In this document: piece by piece, positions 13,205-18,392 of the stretch
Numbering within the stretch: position 1 is the first letter of the stretch
How the letters are laid out: the number at the start of each line of letters is the position of its first letter
Origin: an uncultured Clostridia bacterium
Lineage (GTDB): Bacteria; Bacillota; Clostridia; Christensenellales; UBA1242
Assembly (NCBI GenBank): GCA_947589615.1
Contig: CANQBU010000010.1
Span: 1-18,392 of the forward strand
Direction: 5' to 3'
Length of the DNA: 18,392 nucleotides
Program-made: the position numbers and the translations under genes
The notes under the pieces: model-generated
The model's database searches: none
What the model was told of the DNA's origin: nothing
Seen by the model: the letters and a program-made list of their open reading frames with translations, nothing else

Positions 13205-15493
13205 TTATTTTTCTATCTCTTCGCCATCAATCCTATTTACAAAGATTGCCCTTTCATTATCAGAGCCAACCCAAAGCGAATCATAAACTTTTTTAAATTC
13301 ATATCCCGCATATTTTTCTACAAACTTTCGAACTTTTACAAACTCCTCAAAGTTTGCATTTACAAGTGACAATATCATGGCATATTTCCCATTTGCAGTG
13401 GTTGGAATTTTATGTTTTGGAAATGTTCCATTGATAATTCCAGAAACTGTTATTCGTGGCTGCTTTGCAAAATCAAGCAATGCCCTTGCATTATCAGAGC
13501 CAATCTTATTTGCAATCAAGTTAAAATCCAAAACGCCTTTTGACTCGTAAACTATATCTGATACTTGTTCCCAGCCACGAGGGTCAATTGCATATTTAGA
13601 TTCATCTTTGTCATAATCGGTGTAAAGCAATCCCCTGCTTGCAACAAATTCAGCAATGAAAGGGTGGATATTTCTTCTTGTAGGATTATCTTTTTTAGGC
13701 TTTCCTGCCCACAATAAAAAGTCTTGCATATTTGCTTTTAAATAAATGTGTCCGCTAAATCTTCTAAACAAAGGCTCTGGCATATTGTAAGCGGCTTCCG
13801 ATTCCCTTGGATTGTTTCCTGCGGCAACAACCACACAGTTCTTTGGCAGTCTTCCGTAGTTTCCGTCAATTGAATGCTCAAGCACAATGTGGAAAACCAA
13901 ACTTTGCTCATAAGGTCGAACATTTGTGATTTCATCAATAAAAAGGACGTGATTATGCTCTGGGTCATTTGCGCAAACCTCTTTAATTCTGGTATACCAT
14001 GTTGGTTCAATCCAAAAACTCTTTCCATTTACTGGGTCAAAACCTGTTTTACCTATAATTTCCTCTGGCAAAATTCCGTCACGAAGTTGAATTTGAACGC
14101 AGTCAGGGTCAACATCTTGCACTCTTCGGCTCTTTCCGATACCACTTTGACCATGAAGCATAAATGACTTTCCATGTTCAACATAAAATTTTATTTGCTC
14201 ATTAACATCAAGAGGATCGTCGCTCACCTCAATATTCCAATATTCGTCATCACCTTTTTCCTCTTGTTCATTCTCCGAATTTTCAAGTTTTGGAGCGGAA
14301 ATTGAATCGGTATCTTCAAGGTCATATTCTGGAATTGCCGCTTTAGCAATATCCTCTATTGCCTTCTTTTGTTTTTCTTCCCTTTCGTCTTCCGACTGAG
14401 TTTGTTTTTCTGGCTGCTTTTCAGGTTGAACTGCTTGCCTTTCGTCAGTTTTGTCACCCGAAGTATTTTCACTTATAATTCCGTTTGTCACTTGGACTTT
14501 TTTACGTTGATTTTCTTTTATAATAGGAAGCAATTTAGGAATGTTATATTTTGAGGCCTCATTTCTGTTAAAGTCAAAAGCCATTTGCAATGCGTCAATA
14601 AATCCACAATTTGAAAAATCATAATTGATTCGTGCTGCTTTTTTAAGTTTACCATTTCCGCTATTAATGGATTCTCTTAAATTTATGCCGTTTAGGTAAC
14701 TTCTTACAAGTGAATTTTGCCATAAACTGGTGTTTTTTTCATTTGCGGTATGATATTTTATATTCCCGATAAGCCCGTCCTCAGCACATAACACCATATC
14801 GTCTTTATCATTATTCCTTAACAGCCAAACAATAGGCTCAAATTTAAACCAATATGTCTTTTTGGTTAATGGTTTTGTGCCATTTTGGAAAAACCCCACA
14901 CCGTTTGGCGTCGGCGAGTCAAAACGCATATAGAGTTTTCCATCATATTCGCAAACATTGCCATGCACCATGCCCGAATCATTAAATACAGCCATAAAGT
15001 CGGAAGGTATTTTTCCTGAGACCTGCGCCGCAAGAAATGAACTTTCAAGTTCGTTTGCAAGTGGCTCTTCAACAACCGTTTGAGGAAATGTAAAATCCCT
15101 AATAACAACTTCATTAATTCCCGCAGAAGTGGTGGTATTGTCATAGTCAATATTATTTTTCTCAAGCATCGAGCGTTTAACCCTAATAAGAGGTCGGGCG
15201 CATGCAACTCCCTCATTCACCTTTTGCCCCATCTTAGAGTTTCGGTTTCCACGAATGTTTATAATACCATCAACAGTTTTTAGTGTATTCGTCCAAAAAA
15301 ATGTCCTGTCTTTATTGTTGAATGCACTATGCATGCCTGTTTTTGCCCCGCTTGCCACAGCAAGGTCAGATGCGCCGGCAGTGTCAGGAGATGATTTGTC
15401 AACTATTTCGGCAGGTTCGATACTCACATAATCTTCAAGTCTTATTCCATCGATTTTTATATCTTGAGGAGTAAGTAAATCTTTTAAATCCAT
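13205..15493 (-). CDS. MoxR-like AAA+ ATPase fused to a DUF6273-like module
   Basis: A 762-residue cytosolic protein (no signal or membrane segment). The C-terminal AAA+ domain (about 430-640) has Walker A GQSGIGKS (448-455), Walker B VLFIDE (516-521), sensor-1 AAGNNP (557-562) and an arginine-finger region FRRF (576-579), most like MoxR/AAA_5 ATPases, which remodel partner proteins. The N-terminal 300 residues look like DUF6273: SDLAVASG...FFWTN...GQKVNEGVACARPLIRV (about 42-106) fits the C-terminal half, and FTFPQTVV...YWFKFEPIVW...SLVRSYLNG (about 134-270) fits the N-terminal half, so the order is permuted. A Gln/Glu/Lys-rich linker (about 340-420) joins the two parts. ATG 15493 follows AAAGGGG. 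The gene is divergent from the LRR gene, with facing promoters. MoxR enzymes usually work with VWA-domain proteins; none is in this window. Function unknown. Confidence 0.85.
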   Translation of the reverse strand: MDLKDLLTPQDIKIDGIRLEDYVSIEPAEIVDKSSPDTAGASDLAVASGAKTGMHSAFNNKDRTFFWTNTLKTVDGIINIRGNRNSKMGQKVNEGVACARPLIRVKRSMLEKNNIDYDNTTTSAGINEVVIRDFTFPQTVVEEPLANELESSFLAAQVSGKIPSDFMAVFNDSGMVHGNVCEYDGKLYMRFDSPTPNGVGFFQNGTKPLTKKTYWFKFEPIVWLLRNNDKDDMVLCAEDGLIGNIKYHTANEKNTSLWQNSLVRSYLNGINLRESINSGNGKLKKAARINYDFSNCGFIDALQMAFDFNRNEASKYNIPKLLPIIKENQRKKVQVTNGIISENTSGDKTDERQAVQPEKQPEKQTQSEDEREEKQKKAIEDIAKAAIPEYDLEDTDSISAPKLENSENEQEEKGDDEYWNIEVSDDPLDVNEQIKFYVEHGKSFMLHGQSGIGKSRRVQDVDPDCVQIQLRDGILPEEIIGKTGFDPVNGKSFWIEPTWYTRIKEVCANDPEHNHVLFIDEITNVRPYEQSLVFHIVLEHSIDGNYGRLPKNCVVVAAGNNPRESEAAYNMPEPLFRRFSGHIYLKANMQDFLLWAGKPKKDNPTRRNIHPFIAEFVASRGLLYTDYDKDESKYAIDPRGWEQVSDIVYESKGVLDFNLIANKIGSDNARALLDFAKQPRITVSGIINGTFPKHKIPTTANGKYAMILSLVNANFEEFVKVRKFVEKYAGYEFKKVYDSLWVGSDNERAIFVNRIDGEEIEK

Positions 15494-15514
15494 TATAGCC
15501 CCTTTTATGGGTAT

Positions 15515-15543
15515 ATTATATCATATCAATAATTATTTTTCAA
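15515..15543 (-). promoter_or_regulatory. Promoter of the AAA+ gene
   Basis: On the minus strand TTGAAA (15543-15538), 17-bp spacer, TATAAT (15520-15515) with extended -10 TGA. It faces the LRR promoter, whose -35 box has the identical TTGAAA; the two -35 boxes are 20 bp apart. Confidence 0.8.
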
Positions 15544-15563
15544 GGGTAAATTTTCAAAATGTA

Positions 15564-15592
15564 TTGAAATGCCCTTTTTTCTGTGTTATAAT
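15564..15592 (+). promoter_or_regulatory. Promoter of the LRR gene, consistent with leaderless mRNA
   Basis: TTGAAA (15564-15569), 17-bp spacer, TATAAT (15587-15592) with extended -10 TGT. A start point six to eight bases past the -10 box falls at 15598-15600, on the ATG at 15599. Confidence 0.8.
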
Positions 15593-15598
15593 ATTTGC

Positions 15599-18112
15599 AT
15601 GGTTATAAAAAATGGCGTTCTGACGCGGGTAACAGTTAATGATTTAGATTCATATGGACGATTTGTTGTGCCGATAAATGTAAAGTCAATCGGTGCTTAT
15701 GCTTTTTATGGTCTTGGAGAATTGAAAGAAATCGTCATTACCAGAAATGTAAAAAACATTGGTGAATCGGCTTTTGAAGATTGCGATAACCTTGTCGATG
15801 TAAACATTGAGTCCGATATTGACACAATTGGTCAAAATGCCTTTTACTGTTGCACGAGTTTGCAAAACGTGAACATATGCTCAGTCAAAAAAATAAAAAA
15901 TCATGCTTTTGACAACTGCTCCTCTCTTCACTCGATAATTTTACCAAAAGGTCTTACTCAAATTGAGGATTTTTGTTTCAATAATTGCACAGTTCTTGAC
16001 AAAATTATGTTGCCAGATACTTTGCGTTATATAGGAATGAACGCTTTTGCAAATTGTAATATGCTTAGTTTTATAGAACTACCTGACGACTTAACCTTTA
16101 TGGGAACAAGTGCTTTTGTAAATTGTGTTTCACTTTATAAAGTAAAACTTCCACAAAGACTTGAAAAGATTTCGGCAAATGCTTTTTACAATTGTCGCCG
16201 CCTTGAAGAAGTTGAGTTCGGAAAAAGGCTAACCTTTATTGATGAGCGCGCCTTTTCAAGAAGCAACATAAAAAAATTAACATTCCCTAAAACGCTTTTG
16301 AAAATAGGCAAGAATGCTTTTGCGGACACCTTCGCCCTTAGCGAAGTCACATTTGATGAAGGTCTTAAAGAACTTGACGAAAACTCATTCCACTCGGCAG
16401 ATATAGAAAAACTTGAGCTACCCCAGTCCCTTGAATATATCGGGGTTAACGCTTTTAGCAGTAATAATTCGCTGACAAAATTAAACCTGCCATCAAATCT
16501 TCAACTTGTAAGCGAGTATGCATTTGCAAATTGTAAAAATCTTACATCTGTAAAAATGCCTTGCGGTGAAATGAGTCCTTTGGCGTTTTATGGGGCTGAT
16601 AATTTAAATGAATTGAGTTTTGGCGAAAACTGCAAAATTCCAAATATGGATTTGCTTGTCAGCAATTTCCATTATTTGAATAAAAGAGATGGAGGCTTTG
16701 TGCTTGAAAATGTTGCTGCAAACGATGGCATCGCAACTCACCTTTTTTCAAAAATTAATCCTTTGATTATTACAACCTGTTGGGACAAAAAAAATAAGAT
16801 TTTAAAGGAAATTAAAAACGAAAAAATTGCAATCCTATACGATACCCTTTTTGAGAATATGACTCCCGAACAATTTAACGATTTTGTAGACAATAAAAAC
16901 ATGAAGTTCTTCAATCAACTTTGCGCTTTAAACGTCATTGGGCATGCCTTTGAATGTCTTTGCAAAATCTTTTATAACCTTGGCGGGTTTAATTATCCCG
17001 TTCAAGAAACAAGAACGAGTAAAAGTGGAAATAAAATCACTCAAACCGTAGATTACGCCCAGATTGCCGGAGAATTTTTAAAGGAAAAAATAAGTCGCGG
17101 CATGCTTGACGATGACACCATTGTTAAGACTTTTTGGGAAATGAAAGCGGACGGATTTAAAAGAGATTTTGCAAGATTTTTTGTTCATAATTTTGACGCG
17201 CTTATGGCGGCAGAAAATGGCGAAAATTTCATCGCCCGATGCTATAATGACTTTGAAGCCGTTCAACGATTTAACACTTCAAATAAGGGAAGTCAAAGAC
17301 AACTTGCCCCTACAATATCCAAGTTTATTGAATACTTTAATTTTACAAATTTCATAGGTGTAAACGAGGAAAATTCTTTCATCGCCGACGCCATTTCTCC
17401 TTTCTTCAAAACACAAAGTGCTTTCCAACTTGCACTTAAAGTCTATGATGAACGAAAGGCAAACAAAACTCCTGAGCACATTTTAAAAGTAGCACTTTCC
17501 GAAAAGCCATTTAAAAAGATTGATAAACTTTCAAATGATATAAAACGCGAGGCTACAGGTGCTCTGCAAAACATGGTAGACGCCGCCGAAGATGCTTTCA
17601 CTTATGAATGGCTGTCTAAAAATGACCCTCTAAATCTTATTGTGGGTAAACTTTGCAATTGCTGTGCCCATCTTGAAGGTGTGGGATATGGAATAATGCA
17701 TGCGACAATCGTTCACCCTAATGTTCAAAATTTGATTGTGCGAGACGAGAAGGGCGAAATAGTCGCAAAGGCAACTTTATATGTAAATAGGAAAAACGGA
17801 TATGGAGTTTTTAACACTTTCAAAATTCACCCTGCCCACACCTCGCAAATGGAAGCAATCTATAAAAAGCTGATAAAAGGCGCAAAGGCATTTATAAGAG
17901 AATACAACAAAGAAAATCCCGACAACCCTCTGACAAAAATGACAATAGGAAAAGGCTTTAATGATTTTGAAGAGATTTTAGACCAAAAACTAAAACCTGT
18001 AGACCAAGTCTTAACTCCTATCGATTACAGTCGATTCGGTATTGACGGGAAGAAATATGAGGGCGACAGTTACAAGGAACAATATTTACTTTGGGAAAAA
18101 GATAAAGATTAA
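15599..18112 (+). CDS. BspA-type LRR protein with C-terminal Cys-rich domain
   Basis: An 837-residue protein. Residues 1-350 hold about 13 BspA/LRR_5 type repeats of about 23 residues (ITRNVKNIGESAFEDCDNLV pattern). A helical middle (about 390-670) has no family that I recognise. The final domain (about 680-800) begins CNCCAHLEGVG (Cys686, Cys688, Cys689, His691), followed by a strand-rich stretch (NLIVRDEKGEIVAKATLYVN, then GVFNTFKI). It recalls domains in phage and PcfJ-like proteins that look acetyltransferase-like; this is a weak recollection. There is no signal peptide, unlike secreted BspA adhesins, so it should be cytosolic. I choose ATG 15599: MVIKNGVLTRV is the usual opening of such proteins, and the upstream ATG at 15569 lies within the promoter. 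No Shine-Dalgarno precedes 15599. Divergent from the AAA+ gene. Function unknown. Confidence 0.85.
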   Translation: MVIKNGVLTRVTVNDLDSYGRFVVPINVKSIGAYAFYGLGELKEIVITRNVKNIGESAFEDCDNLVDVNIESDIDTIGQNAFYCCTSLQNVNICSVKKIKNHAFDNCSSLHSIILPKGLTQIEDFCFNNCTVLDKIMLPDTLRYIGMNAFANCNMLSFIELPDDLTFMGTSAFVNCVSLYKVKLPQRLEKISANAFYNCRRLEEVEFGKRLTFIDERAFSRSNIKKLTFPKTLLKIGKNAFADTFALSEVTFDEGLKELDENSFHSADIEKLELPQSLEYIGVNAFSSNNSLTKLNLPSNLQLVSEYAFANCKNLTSVKMPCGEMSPLAFYGADNLNELSFGENCKIPNMDLLVSNFHYLNKRDGGFVLENVAANDGIATHLFSKINPLIITTCWDKKNKILKEIKNEKIAILYDTLFENMTPEQFNDFVDNKNMKFFNQLCALNVIGHAFECLCKIFYNLGGFNYPVQETRTSKSGNKITQTVDYAQIAGEFLKEKISRGMLDDDTIVKTFWEMKADGFKRDFARFFVHNFDALMAAENGENFIARCYNDFEAVQRFNTSNKGSQRQLAPTISKFIEYFNFTNFIGVNEENSFIADAISPFFKTQSAFQLALKVYDERKANKTPEHILKVALSEKPFKKIDKLSNDIKREATGALQNMVDAAEDAFTYEWLSKNDPLNLIVGKLCNCCAHLEGVGYGIMHATIVHPNVQNLIVRDEKGEIVAKATLYVNRKNGYGVFNTFKIHPAHTSQMEAIYKKLIKGAKAFIREYNKENPDNPLTKMTIGKGFNDFEEILDQKLKPVDQVLTPIDYSRFGIDGKKYEGDSYKEQYLLWEKDKD

Positions 18113-18152
18113 AAATGGACAAATAAAATAATTTTATTAAACCAATAAATCG

Positions 18153-18164
18153 CCGTAATTACGG
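18153..18164. repeat. Perfect 12-bp palindrome downstream of the LRR gene
   Basis: CCGTAATTACGG lies in an AT-rich gap. AATAAAATAA (18122-18131) and TTATTTTATT (18178-18187) flank it as a further inverted repeat, so the region can form an extended but AT-rich hairpin. Role unknown. Confidence 0.4.
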
Positions 18165-18216
18165 GGATAAAAAATATTTATTTTATTCAAAAATTTTAAT
18201 TAAATTTTCTAAAAAA

Positions 18217-18266
18217 CCTCAACTATAATGAAATGCTTAAAAACATATCATTCGTTGAGGCTTTTT
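18217..18266. terminator. Bidirectional terminator between LRR gene and right-edge gene
   Basis: CCTCAAC (18217-18223) pairs with GTTGAGG (18254-18260), and inside it AATGA (18227-18231) pairs with TCATT (18248-18252). A run of A precedes and a run of T follows, giving a T tail on both strands. It sits between the LRR stop and the stop of the convergent minus-strand gene. Confidence 0.75.
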
Positions 18267-18392
18267 AAAGTTTTGTTAAAATTTTCATTAAATCGTTAAA
18301 ATCCGATGAGTCCTCGATTACGAAGTGCCATTTTTCACGATTTGCATAGTCCGCTTTATTTGGATTAAAACAAATCGTCACACAGCCCGATG
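18265..18392 (-). CDS. 3' end of a gene, possibly HAD-type phosphatase
   Basis: The only open minus-strand frame from the right edge gives 41 residues and then TAA at 18267-18265; the other two minus frames close within the first few codons. The tail reads SGCVTICFNPNK, then WHFVIEDSSDF, and ends LMKILTKL. A Gly-Cys-x-Thr-Ile-x-Phe-Asn-Pro pattern followed by an xVIED segment and a closing helix is what the C-termini of HAD-family phosphatases look like, where the cap-free core ends with a residue tract naming the phosphatase product as waiting or doubtful substrate. With only 41 residues the family call is tentative, but the reading frame ending right at a terminator supports a real gene. 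Confidence 0.5.
   Translation of the reverse strand, partial: SGCVTICFNPNKADYANREKWHFVIEDSSDFNDLMKILTKL

Noticed and set aside
13738..15283. Open frames of 61-116 codons within the AAA+ gene, both strands
   Set aside because: They overlap conserved AAA+ or DUF6273 codons in the real frame and have no start signals.
14570..15380. DUF6273-like module as the target protein of a diversity-generating retroelement
   Set aside because: The fold idea is tempting, but there is no reverse transcriptase and no template/variable repeat pair in the window.
15569..15598. ATG at 15569 as the start of the LRR protein
   Set aside because: It falls between the -35 and -10 boxes, so it would not be transcribed from this promoter, and the extra ten residues do not fit the family.

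Overview
The window is AT-rich DNA with classical sigma-70 type promoters (TTGACA/TATAAT, often with an extended TGn -10), GGAGG-type ribosome binding sites and compact T-tailed hairpin terminators. A CwlD-type amidase, a membrane-anchored M60 (enhancin-like) metallopeptidase, a formate-tetrahydrofolate ligase and a BspA-type leucine-rich-repeat protein together suggest an uncultured, probably gut- or mucosa-associated low-GC Bacillota (Clostridia-like) bacterium. That assignment is an inference from gene content; there is no rRNA, tRNA, CRISPR array or complete insertion sequence in the window.

Left part (1-1305, minus strand): a CwlD-like N-acetylmuramoyl-L-alanine amidase is followed by a guanylate-kinase-like gene that runs off the left edge. 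Accessory stretch (1306-6950, mostly plus strand): short, self-contained transcription units. In order these are a 28-residue-repeat helical protein; a broken fragment of the amidase gene abutting a probably 5'-truncated toxin-like gene and its presumed immunity gene; a Nudix hydrolase on the minus strand beside an interrupted tandem repeat; a tandem pair of paralogous helical proteins of unknown function, the second with a frameshift; a second Nudix hydrolase; and a second member of the 28-residue-repeat family.

Middle (6983-13115): a 1403-residue secreted M60 peptidase with accessory binding domains (minus) and a monocistronic formate-tetrahydrofolate ligase (plus) are divergently transcribed, each with its own promoter and terminator.

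Right part (13205-18266): a divergent pair shares a 105-bp start-to-start region. One gene is a MoxR-like AAA+ ATPase carrying a DUF6273-like module whose two halves look permuted. The other is a cytosolic BspA-type LRR protein with a C-terminal Cys-rich domain. The LRR promoter is placed so that transcription should begin at, or within a base or two of, the start codon, giving a leaderless mRNA. This pair is the best candidate for an undescribed system. The window ends in the 3' tail of a minus-strand gene, possibly a HAD-type phosphatase.
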